From: an uncultured Holophagales bacterium
Lineage (GTDB): Bacteria; Acidobacteriota; Thermoanaerobaculia; UBA5066
Length of the DNA: 6,585 bases
Assembly: GCA_937864895.1 (NCBI GenBank)
Contig: CALMDF010000427.1
Coordinates: 1 to 6,585, forward strand
Reading direction: 5' to 3'
The notes under the pieces were generated by a model that was not told where the DNA came from, did no database searches, and saw nothing but the letters and a program-made list of their open reading frames with translations. Within the stretch, counting starts at the first letter, position 1. Each line of letters starts with the position of its first letter. This document shows, one piece after another, positions 1 to 5,971 of the stretch. Both the position numbers and the translations under genes were made by a program.

Positions 1-2573
1 TTCACGAGGCGCCTGCCCCCGGCGTCGATCGCGACGCTCCCGAGGAGGTGCCAGGGCGAACCCTCCTGCGTGACGACGAGCGTCACCTTCCAGGCGTCCC
101 CCTCGGGCGCCGCCGTCGCCGTGACCTTCGGGTCGGGGAAGCCCGTGCGCTCGATCCACGGGGCGAGGAACGGCCCGACGTCCCGCCCGGCCCCCTTCGA
201 GAGGGCCGCGACGAGCTCCGCCGTCGTCGCCTCGCGGCCGGCGTTCGCCGTGAAGGCGGCGCCCATGGCCTTCAGGAACGTCTCGTTCCCGAGGAGGAGC
301 CGGAGCTGGTGAAGGGCGTACGTTCCCTTGATGCGGGGGATCTGGTACGGCGAGCGGCGGGCGTATTCGCGCTTCGCCTCCCGGATCGCGACGTCCCCTT
401 CCTTCGCGGCGAAGTACGCGGCGCGGGCGTTGAGGCCCGCGAGCTGGTCGCGGAGCGAGGCGTGCGCCTTCGCCGCGTCGTCGGGAAGCGCCTTCAGCAT
501 CTGCCAGTAGGCCGCCGACCCCGAGACGAGCCCGTTCTCCGCGTCGGTCTTCGGGAAGACGCTCCCCTTCCAGAGCTTCTCCTTCTCGACCTTCAGGAGC
601 GCCTCGATGCCCGTGACGTCGAGCGCCGGCTCCTTCGGCGGCGTGGCCGCCGACTCCTCCTTCGCCTTCGCCTCCTTCAGCTTCTCCGCGATGAAGACCG
701 GGCTGAAGACGGCGTACCCGAGGGTGAGGTGGGGGATGGCGCCCGGGTGGTCCGGCATGCGGCGGTTGCCGGCGACGGGGAACTTCTCCCTGAGGGTCAC
801 CTTTCCGTAGTGCGCGAGGAAGACGAGCTTCTCGGCCATCTCGGCCGTCGTCACCTTCCCGTCGCAGGCGTGGGGGCGGTTGATGGGCGAGGAGGCCCAG
901 AGGTTCACCGCCTCGATCGCGTCGATCTTCCCCTTCACCCCGTCGTACCACTTCCGGAACGCCACGTCCCGGTCCCACGGGCCGTAGACCGGGTCGAACG
1001 GCGCGTCGTCGGGCTGCACGCCGTACTCCTTGCGCACCCCGGGGTCCCGGGCGTTGTTGTTCGCCCAGAGGAAGCCGGGCGTCCCGAAGGGCGCGAGGTC
1101 CTCCTTCGTCCGCCAGAGCTTCGAGGTGTGCGTCCCGAGGAGGAGGATGGCGACCTCGTTCGTCTTCACGTCCGCGATCGGCCAGTCGTTCGTGTACATC
1201 CCGTTGTTCTTCTCGCGGAGGATCCGGGCGACGTCGTCGATCGAGCTCGCGTACTGCGCGGCCTTCCGGATCCGGTTCGACATCGGGGTGCCGTCGAGGT
1301 TCCACGGCGTCTGCGCGACCGTCGTCTCGCCGATGAGGATGCCCGACGAGTTCATGTAGTAGTCCGTCCCGGAGTGGATGCCGCCGGGGTAGGTCTGGTA
1401 GACGAGGCGGTGGCCCGCCGACGGGACGACGTCGGCGATGACGTTGAAGTGGACCCCGGTGTAGCCGGCCCACATGAAGATCTGGCCGAAGACGGGGCGC
1501 CCGTCCTTCGTCGCGGGGCCCGTCGCCACGAACGAGGAGCACTTGTGCGCCCGCTCGGGGATCTTCGCCTCGTCCTCGGAGGTCAGGAAGCTTCGCCCCG
1601 TGAGCGGGTGGGGCGTCGTCCGGAGGGCGCTCCGGACGTAGTCGAGGTCGATCGAGGAGTTCATCGTCACGACGTCGAGGAGGTCGACGGCCCTCCCGTC
1701 GATCTTCGCCCCCGCCTTCGCGGCGCCGTCCGCGATCCCCTTCATCTCGAGGAGGTACTCCTCGTCGAACTTCCGGAGGAAGACGGCGTCCGCCATGAAC
1801 CTCATCTCGGCCCAGGCGCCGGGCCCGTCCTTCGGGTCTTCCTGGATGCCGAGCTTCTTCGCGTACGTCGCGATCTCCTCGGCGAGGAGGGTGCCGTACT
1901 GGAAGCCCCTCGCGTACGGCTCGCCCTCGACGTGGACGTAGATCCACCCCTTCTCGTCGTAGCGGAAGGCGGGCCCGTGCCAGCGCACCGACTCCATCGG
2001 GACGAGCTCCCTCACGTCGGTGACCTCCTCGAGCGCCACGTCGTCGAACCACGCGGTGCCGGTCGCCGTCCCGTTCAGGCCGAGGTGGAGGCGGACGCGG
2101 TCCCTCGCCGTCGTCGCGACGAAGAGGGTCTCGACCTTCTCGAAGGGGCGGGTCGCGCCCGCGGCCGGGGAGTGGTTCGTGAAGGGGAACGAGGCCATCG
2201 TGAGCGCCGCCGCGACCGGCGTCGGGTAGCGGCCCGTCGGGTCGGAGGACGCCTGCTCGGTCCTGACGAACGCGGAGAGGCGGTAGACGTGCCCGACCTC
2301 GAGCCGGACCTCGGCCGAGGAGACGGCGATCGACGCCGGGGACGGCGCGTGGAGCCGCAGGCTGGCGGCGCCGCCGCGGGCGACGCCGGCGTCGCGCGAG
2401 ACGGAGGCGTCCGCGCCGAGCGGGCCCTCGACGGCCCACGAGGCGGCGACGGGGCCCGACGCCTCCTCGAATCCCCCGTTGGGGACGGCGAGGGTCGCGA
2501 TGGCCGGGGAACCGGCGCCCAGGGCGAGCGCGGCGGCGATCAGGCTGGCGAATCTCATCGGTCGAACGTTCAC
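1..2573 (-). CDS. Exported C45 / phospholipase B-like Ntn-hydrolase with M1-peptidase-like C-terminal module (3' end outside window)
   Basis: This is 857 codons read through to the window edge with no stop; the C-terminus is missing. Residues 1-27 are a signal peptide (hydrophobic LIAAALALGAG, A-x-A near 25-27). Residues 30-183 look like a carbohydrate-binding jelly-roll, opening with NGGFEE and closing with AWFDDVALEEV. The core, about 205-560, has C45/phospholipase B-like signatures: GEPYARGFQYGTLLAEEI (217-234), KCSSFVATGPATKDGRPVFG (344-363), SGTDYYMNSSG (401-411), GETT (415-418) and NNGMYTNDW (456-464). Cys345 is the expected N-terminal nucleophile after self-cleavage at 344/345. Known relatives cleave or transfer amide-linked acyl groups or act on lipids; the substrate here cannot be told. 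Residues 749-813 (KGTYALHQLRLLLG, then GRDVGPFLAPWIERTGFPDP) resemble the tail of M1 aminopeptidases, but no HExxH zinc motif is present. GTG at 2573 is chosen because GGAGG lies 4 bases upstream; ATG at 2558 is the alternative and keeps the signal peptide. The gene stands alone, divergent from the next one. Confidence 0.85.
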   Translation of the reverse strand, partial: MNVRPMRFASLIAAALALGAGSPAIATLAVPNGGFEEASGPVAASWAVEGPLGADASVSRDAGVARGGAASLRLHAPSPASIAVSSAEVRLEVGHVYRLSAFVRTEQASSDPTGRYPTPVAAALTMASFPFTNHSPAAGATRPFEKVETLFVATTARDRVRLHLGLNGTATGTAWFDDVALEEVTDVRELVPMESVRWHGPAFRYDEKGWIYVHVEGEPYARGFQYGTLLAEEIATYAKKLGIQEDPKDGPGAWAEMRFMADAVFLRKFDEEYLLEMKGIADGAAKAGAKIDGRAVDLLDVVTMNSSIDLDYVRSALRTTPHPLTGRSFLTSEDEAKIPERAHKCSSFVATGPATKDGRPVFGQIFMWAGYTGVHFNVIADVVPSAGHRLVYQTYPGGIHSGTDYYMNSSGILIGETTVAQTPWNLDGTPMSNRIRKAAQYASSIDDVARILREKNNGMYTNDWPIADVKTNEVAILLLGTHTSKLWRTKEDLAPFGTPGFLWANNNARDPGVRKEYGVQPDDAPFDPVYGPWDRDVAFRKWYDGVKGKIDAIEAVNLWASSPINRPHACDGKVTTAEMAEKLVFLAHYGKVTLREKFPVAGNRRMPDHPGAIPHLTLGYAVFSPVFIAEKLKEAKAKEESAATPPKEPALDVTGIEALLKVEKEKLWKGSVFPKTDAENGLVSGSAAYWQMLKALPDDAAKAHASLRDQLAGLNARAAYFAAKEGDVAIREAKREYARRSPYQIPRIKGTYALHQLRLLLGNETFLKAMGAAFTANAGREATTAELVAALSKGAGRDVGPFLAPWIERTGFPDPKVTATAAPEGDAWKVTLVVTQEGSPWHLLGSVAIDAGGRRLV

Positions 2574-2577
2574 GGTT

Positions 2578-2605
2578 CCTCCCCCGAAAGAGCCCGGGTC
2601 GGGGG
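2578..2605 (-). promoter_or_regulatory. Leader hairpin overlapping the ribosome binding site of the Ntn-hydrolase gene
   Basis: Read on the minus strand, CCCCCGA (2605-2599) pairs perfectly with TCGGGGG (2587-2581), a 7-bp stem with an 11-base loop. The 3' arm runs straight into the Shine-Dalgarno sequence GGAGG (2582-2578), so two of its five bases sit inside the stem. If the 5' arm is transcribed, the fold could limit ribosome access. This is inference: in such GC-rich DNA a stem like this can arise by chance, and the best nearby -10 candidate would start the transcript at or inside the stem. Confidence 0.3.
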
Positions 2606-2611
2606 ATCGTA
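2606..2611 (-). promoter_or_regulatory. Weak -10 candidate for the Ntn-hydrolase gene
   Basis: TACGAT on the minus strand matches four of six bases of TATAAT and stands out in an otherwise GC-only stretch. It lies 32 bases upstream of the GTG start, which would give a leader of about 25 bases. No recognisable -35 hexamer lies 16-18 bases further upstream, so this is only a candidate. Confidence 0.25.
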
Positions 2612-2827
2612 CCGTCCCGGGCGCGGGCGAGGGGGCTCGCGGCCGATCCCTCGTCGAGCGACCGATTGGAGCCCGGCGGGGTTTCGCGAGAACGTCCTCC
2701 GGGGGTGAGCCCCGGCCCTCCTCGAATGAAGGGCGGTGTGAGGCTCGTCACGCCCTCGTCGCCCCGGGAGATCCGCGCCGCGATCCGGGCGCGGAATCCG
2801 CGCGTCCCCGGAACGAACGCCGCCGAC

Positions 2828-2833
2828 AGGAGA
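2828..2833 (+). promoter_or_regulatory. Ribosome binding site deciding the start of the two-module secreted protein
   Basis: AGGAGA lies 6 bases before the ATG at 2840. The open frame continues upstream to an ATG at 2666, but that start has no comparable site and would place 58 arginine- and proline-rich residues before the signal peptide. The site therefore fixes the start at 2840. Confidence 0.8.
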
Positions 2834-2839
2834 ATCGAC

Positions 2840-3628
2840 ATGAAGAACCTCACCGCCGCCGCGGCTCTTGCCGCCCTCGTCGTCTCGACGCCGCTCGCGA
2901 ACGCTTCCGAGCCGACGGAGGTCTGGTATCCGTCCGTCGTGAACACGGAAGGCCTCAACGGCGCCAGGTACTACTCGGTCCTGAGCGTCTGGAACCCGTC
3001 CGCCGCGGAGATCACCCTCACCGTCGACGGATTCGTCTCGAACACCTCGGGCCTCTCCGCGCCGACCGCGACCGTGACCGCGACCGTTCCGGCCAGCACC
3101 CACGCCACCATCCCGAACGTCCTCGCCGCCCTCTTCGGAGGCCTCCAGGGCCTCGCGGCCGCGCGCATCACCGCGAGCGGGCCGGCGACCTTCTTCCACT
3201 CCGTCGTGAACGACCAGACCGCCGCGGGCAATGGCCAGACGCTCCTGAAGATCGACAACGCGCGCGGCGAGAACGTCCTCTCGAGCGGGAGCCTGCTGCA
3301 GCTCTCCAGCGCGAGCGCCGACGACCGCGCGATGGGCAAGGGCAAGCGGACGAACATCGGCTACTTCAACCCGAGCTTCGACACGAAGAGCGTGACGTTC
3401 CGCGCCTGGACCTCCAACGCGACCCTCATCGGCGAGGTCGTCCGGTCGATCCCGGCCTGGAGCCAGGTGCAGCAGCCGGTCTTCGACCTCATCCCGCCGA
3501 CGACGCCCGGCAACACCGTGCACGACGACTTCCTCGTGACCTTCGAGGTCCAGGGGGGCGGTCTTCTCGTCTACTCGACCGTCGTCGACAACAGGACGAA
3601 CGACGGCGTCTACCAGGCCGCCGAGTAA
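2840..3628 (+). CDS. Exported two-module beta-rich protein of unknown function
   Basis: The product has 262 residues. Residues 1-22 are a classic signal peptide (MKN, hydrophobic AAAALAALVV, cleavage after ANA). The mature protein has no cysteine, no membrane segment and no catalytic motif I recognise. It contains two related stretches, about 43-135 and 169-260. Each begins with an aromatic residue plus an NPS turn (VWNPSAAEITL, GYFNPSFDTKSVTF), continues with alternating hydrophobic and polar strands and an IP step (VPASTHATIP, IPAWSQVQQP), and ends in a similar strand (FFHSVVNDQTAAGNG, LVYSTVVDNRTNDG). This suggests two beta-sandwich domains joined by a serine-rich linker near 147-160. From recall, secreted Acidobacteria-type proteins often end in such a VVDNRT strand; they are mostly annotated as hypothetical. 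A structural, adhesive or substrate-binding surface role is possible but unproven. The gene is single, divergent from the hydrolase upstream and followed by its own terminator. Confidence 0.88.
   Translation: MKNLTAAAALAALVVSTPLANASEPTEVWYPSVVNTEGLNGARYYSVLSVWNPSAAEITLTVDGFVSNTSGLSAPTATVTATVPASTHATIPNVLAALFGGLQGLAAARITASGPATFFHSVVNDQTAAGNGQTLLKIDNARGENVLSSGSLLQLSSASADDRAMGKGKRTNIGYFNPSFDTKSVTFRAWTSNATLIGEVVRSIPAWSQVQQPVFDLIPPTTPGNTVHDDFLVTFEVQGGGLLVYSTVVDNRTNDGVYQAAE
2966..3244 (+). repeat. First copy of a protein-level tandem module
   Basis: Residues 43-135 of the two-module protein. Landmarks are SVWNPS near the start, IPNV in the middle and FFHSVVNDQTAAG at the end. The similarity to the second copy is visible in the protein only, not as a DNA repeat, so the duplication is old. 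Confidence 0.5.
3344..3619 (+). repeat. Second copy of a protein-level tandem module
   Basis: Residues 169-260 of the same protein. Landmarks are GYFNPSF, the proline step SIPAWSQVQQP and the closing strand LVYSTVVDNRTNDG. Both copies are close to 92 residues long and the landmarks fall in the same order and at similar spacing. Confidence 0.5.
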
Positions 3629-3663
3629 GGCCGCGCCTCTTTCGAAGCAGACGCTCGCGGACG

Positions 3664-3695
3664 GAGCCGGGGTGAACGCCCCGGCTCTTTCGCTT
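3664..3695 (+). terminator. Intrinsic terminator after the two-module protein gene
   Basis: GAGCCGGGG (3664-3672) and CCCCGGCTC (3679-3687) form a perfect 9-bp stem around a 6-base loop, followed by TTTCGCTT. It lies 35 bases after the TAA of the plus-strand gene. The T-tract is interrupted, so the strength is uncertain. The same stem lies 7 bases past the stop of the convergent minus-strand gene, but on that strand it is followed by CGTCCGCG, so it may stall transcription there without being a proper terminator. Confidence 0.75.
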
Positions 3696-5884
3696 CAGTA
3701 CGGCCGGCCCAGGAAGACGTAGAGGGAGGTGTTCCCTCCGTAGCCGGCGCCGAACCCGGCGTAGATCGGCCCGAGAACGGTGTCCGCGCCGACGAAGACG
3801 CCTCCCGCGGGCCGGATTCCGTCGAAGCCGGTGTCCTCCCGCCGGGCCCAGACGCGTCCGGCCTCGAAGGTGCCGCCGACGTAGACGCCCCTGCCGACGC
3901 GCGTGGGGAGGCTCGCGACGCGGTGCAGGACGTTCACGGCGGCGTAGGCGGCCCTCTCTCCTGCCGCGTCCTCGCGGGAGAGGGCGGCGAGCCGCGTGAA
4001 GTCGGAGAGAGTGAAGAGGAGGTAGAAGGGCGGGTGGGTCCCCAGCGTGTCCTCCCAGCCGCCGGTGAGAGCCACCGCCGTCCGCCGGCCGAGGGGAATC
4101 GCGTGCGTGCCCCGAAGCTGGAGCCTCTCGAACGAGCCGTCGGAGCCGAGGGCCGGCTGGAAGGCCTCGAGCTGCGCGGACGCGAGCGTCCCGTGCCTCG
4201 GGAAGGAGAGGTCGTCGAGCGTGTCGACTCCCACGAAGGCGAAGACGCCGCTGAGCTCGATGTCCAGGTCCTCGAGCGGCTCGTTCGTCACGAGCGGCTC
4301 GCCGGTTCCCGTCCCGCGGAACGCGCCCACCCGGAGCTGTCCCCACGACCCGAGCGTGAGCCCCCCGTCCACGGACCCCTGCAGGAGCGTGACCCGCCCC
4401 TCCCCGACGAGCCCCTCGGGCGTCGAGATCCTCGTGAGGGTCCTCACGTAGGAAAGGTGGCCGCTCGCGAAGAAGCGGCCCAGGAAGTCGAGCGGCTGGT
4501 AGAGCTCGACGTTCACCCCCGGGACGGTCCCGAGCTCGACCGTCGCCTTCAGCTCGGCGCCCCTCGAGTTGAGCTGCATCGCGTGGAGGGTGCCGCGCAG
4601 GGCGAGGGTCGCGTCGCCGTCGAAGTCCGCCTCGAACCCGCTCCCGACCCTGAGGAAGGTCGGTCCCCACGATTTCGGCCGCGCGTCGATGATGAGGACG
4701 TGCCGACCGTCGTCCCTGACGAGCCGGAACTCCACCGTCTCGAAGACCCCCATCTCGTAGATCCGGTCGAGGTCCCGGCGAAGGACGGCGACGTCGAGAG
4801 GCCGCCCGGCCCGGGTCTCGAGCCGCGCCGCCACCTGCCTCGGGTCCACGCCGGCGCTGACCGTCTGGATCGAGTCGACGACGGGACGTTCCCCGAGCCG
4901 GCCGCGGACCCTCTCCCGGTAGGCCCGGTACTCCTCCTCGGGGACCGAGAGCGCCGAGAGGACCTGCGCGAGGTCGCGGGCCGCCGCCTCGCCGCGCGCG
5001 ACGAGCTCCGCCGCCCGGGAGAAGGCCATCGAAGGGATGTCCGCGACCTTCGGCGCGAGGACGATGCTCGCCCGGGGGACGGCCTCCGAGACGTTCCTCG
5101 CGATCGGGAGGCTCGTCATCCGGCTGAGGACGCCTCCGAACGACTTCAGCCTCTCCGGGTCGAACTTGCCGCTCGACACGTCGACCGCGATGACGACGTC
5201 CGCTCCCAGGTCGCGCGCCTCGGCGGCGGGCAGGTTCTCGACGAGCCCGCCGTCGACGAGGAGCTGCGCGCCTCGCGGCACCGGTGAGAAGACGCCGGGG
5301 ATCGACATGCTCGCGCGCATCGCCTCGGCCAGGCTCCCTTCCGAGAGGACGACCTTCTCCCCGGTCACGATGTCCGTGGCGACGCAGCGGAACGGGATCG
5401 GAAGGTCGTCGAAGCGCTCCACGCCGACGGTCCCGAGGGTCAGCGACTTGAGCAGGAACCCCAGCTTCTGACCGGCGATGAGGCCCGAGGGGAAGGCGAT
5501 TCCCTTCTTCGTGAGACCCATCTCGAGGTCGAGGTAGTTCAGGACATCGTCCTGCTTGCGCCGGTAGGAGAGGCGCTGACGCGAAGGGCGGTCGTCGAGA
5601 AGGTCCTCCCAGTCGAGGGTCCCGACGAGCCACTCCATCTCGCTCGGCGACATCCCCGTGGCGTAGAGACCGCCGACGATCGAGCCCATGCTCGTCCCCG
5701 TGACGACGTCCACCGGCACGCGCAGCTCGTGGAGGACCTTCAGGACGCCGACGTGCGCGAGCCCGTGCGCCGAGCCTCCGGAGAGGACGAGGCCGATTCG
5801 TGGCCTGTCCACCGTCGCGGCAGGTGCGCGCAGCGAGCCGAGCACGAGGCCGAGAACGAGCGCGCCGCGGACGCTCTGACGCAT
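3695..5884 (-). CDS. Patatin-like phospholipase with POTRA and outer-membrane barrel (PlpD / type Vd autotransporter-like)
   Basis: The product is a complete 729-residue protein, close to the length of Pseudomonas PlpD. Order: signal peptide 1-23 (hydrophobic ALVLGLVLGSL, cleavage after PAA); patatin domain about 28-310; POTRA domain about 334-402 (VDSIQTVSAGVDPRQVAARL, then LDRIYEMGVFETVEFRL); Omp85-type beta-barrel about 407-729, with alternating strands and a final aromatic residue (FLGRPY). The catalytic pair is visible: Ser65 in GTSMG and Asp211 in DGG. The oxyanion loop is SGGSAHG (35-41), with His40 where Arg or Lys is usual. Members of this family hydrolyse phospholipids with a patatin domain delivered through or anchored by their own barrel, so this is probably a surface-exposed or released lipase. 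The ATG at 5884 is forced by an in-frame TGA 12 bases upstream. There is no Shine-Dalgarno sequence, and a -10-like TATGAT lies just upstream. The gene is monocistronic, convergent with one neighbour and divergent from the other. Confidence 0.93.
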   Translation of the reverse strand: MRQSVRGALVLGLVLGSLRAPAATVDRPRIGLVLSGGSAHGLAHVGVLKVLHELRVPVDVVTGTSMGSIVGGLYATGMSPSEMEWLVGTLDWEDLLDDRPSRQRLSYRRKQDDVLNYLDLEMGLTKKGIAFPSGLIAGQKLGFLLKSLTLGTVGVERFDDLPIPFRCVATDIVTGEKVVLSEGSLAEAMRASMSIPGVFSPVPRGAQLLVDGGLVENLPAAEARDLGADVVIAVDVSSGKFDPERLKSFGGVLSRMTSLPIARNVSEAVPRASIVLAPKVADIPSMAFSRAAELVARGEAAARDLAQVLSALSVPEEEYRAYRERVRGRLGERPVVDSIQTVSAGVDPRQVAARLETRAGRPLDVAVLRRDLDRIYEMGVFETVEFRLVRDDGRHVLIIDARPKSWGPTFLRVGSGFEADFDGDATLALRGTLHAMQLNSRGAELKATVELGTVPGVNVELYQPLDFLGRFFASGHLSYVRTLTRISTPEGLVGEGRVTLLQGSVDGGLTLGSWGQLRVGAFRGTGTGEPLVTNEPLEDLDIELSGVFAFVGVDTLDDLSFPRHGTLASAQLEAFQPALGSDGSFERLQLRGTHAIPLGRRTAVALTGGWEDTLGTHPPFYLLFTLSDFTRLAALSREDAAGERAAYAAVNVLHRVASLPTRVGRGVYVGGTFEAGRVWARREDTGFDGIRPAGGVFVGADTVLGPIYAGFGAGYGGNTSLYVFLGRPY

Positions 5885-5892
5885 CGGAGGAG

Positions 5893-5898
5893 ATCATA
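5893..5898 (-). promoter_or_regulatory. -10 element suggesting a leaderless transcript for the patatin-barrel gene
   Basis: TATGAT on the minus strand matches five of six bases of the TATAAT consensus. Only 8 bases (CTCCTCCG) separate it from the ATG, so transcription would begin at or within two bases of the start codon. No good -35 sits 16-18 bases upstream; TTGCGA, at a 14-base spacing, is the nearest resemblance. The lack of any Shine-Dalgarno sequence before this ATG fits a leaderless mRNA. Confidence 0.5.
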
Positions 5899-5958
5899 GT
5901 CGCCCGTGGGATTCGCAAATGGGTGGACACTACGTTCGAACAGCCGACTCGGTGGTTC

Positions 5959-5965
5959 AGGAGGT
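5959..5965 (+). promoter_or_regulatory. Ribosome binding site of the PPC-like protein gene
   Basis: AGGAGGT is a full-consensus Shine-Dalgarno sequence 6-7 bases before ATG 5972. It decides against an in-frame GTG at 5906, which would place 22 extra residues before the signal peptide, and favours 5972 over the in-frame ATG at 5981. Confidence 0.85.
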
Positions 5966-5971
5966 TCCTGG

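Larger units (their letters stand above)
2574..2839. other. Divergent intergenic region
   Basis: This 266-base gap separates two divergent genes and must hold both promoters. Apart from the leader hairpin and -10 candidate listed separately, it contains a perfect 6-bp hairpin, CCGGGG-GTGAG-CCCCGG, at 2699-2715, with no T-tract, so it is not a terminator. A weaker bulged stem pairs GGGCG (2729-2733) with CGCCC (2749-2753). I could not find a credible -10/-35 pair for the plus-strand gene. The open frames crossing the gap lack ribosome binding sites and look like by-products of high GC. Confidence 0.5.
5885..5971. other. Compact divergent promoter region
   Basis: These 87 bases separate the patatin-barrel gene from the PPC-like protein gene and are more AT-rich than the coding DNA around them. 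The minus-strand side carries the TATGAT element. For the plus-strand gene I see only a poor -10 candidate, TACGTT at 5931-5936, without a matching -35. A GGAGGAG on the plus strand at 5886-5892 precedes no credible start and is the complement of CTCCTCC before the patatin start. Confidence 0.45.

Noticed and set aside
48..2708. 886-codon plus-strand open frame
   Set aside because: It lies antisense to the Ntn-hydrolase and its translation is almost entirely Arg, Gly, Val, Glu and Pro without domains. It results from the near-absence of A/T at third codon positions in the real gene.
2699..2715. CCGGGG/CCCCGG hairpin as a terminator
   Set aside because: It has no T-tract on either strand and lies between divergent promoters, where no transcript needs to end.
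2570..3523. 317-codon minus-strand open frame antisense to the two-module protein
   Set aside because: Its Arg/Gly/Asp-rich composition has no domain, and the plus-strand frame has a signal peptide and a Shine-Dalgarno sequence.
2585..3692. Shared GGCTCTTTCG word between the hydrolase leader (minus strand) and the terminator at 3683-3692
   Set aside because: A 10-base match within a 6.6-kb GC-rich window is expected by chance many times over.
3923..5287. 454-codon plus-strand open frame
   Set aside because: It is antisense to the patatin-barrel gene, has low-complexity charged composition and is not preceded by a convincing ribosome binding site.
3489..5930. 813-codon minus-strand open frame overlapping the patatin gene
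   Set aside because: It is a shifted frame of the patatin-barrel gene with an Arg/Pro-rich translation and no recognisable motif. The other frame has a signal peptide, catalytic motifs and a full barrel.
5906..5971. In-frame GTG extension of the PPC-like protein
   Set aside because: It would add 22 residues ahead of a good signal peptide, and the consensus AGGAGGT lies just before ATG 5972.
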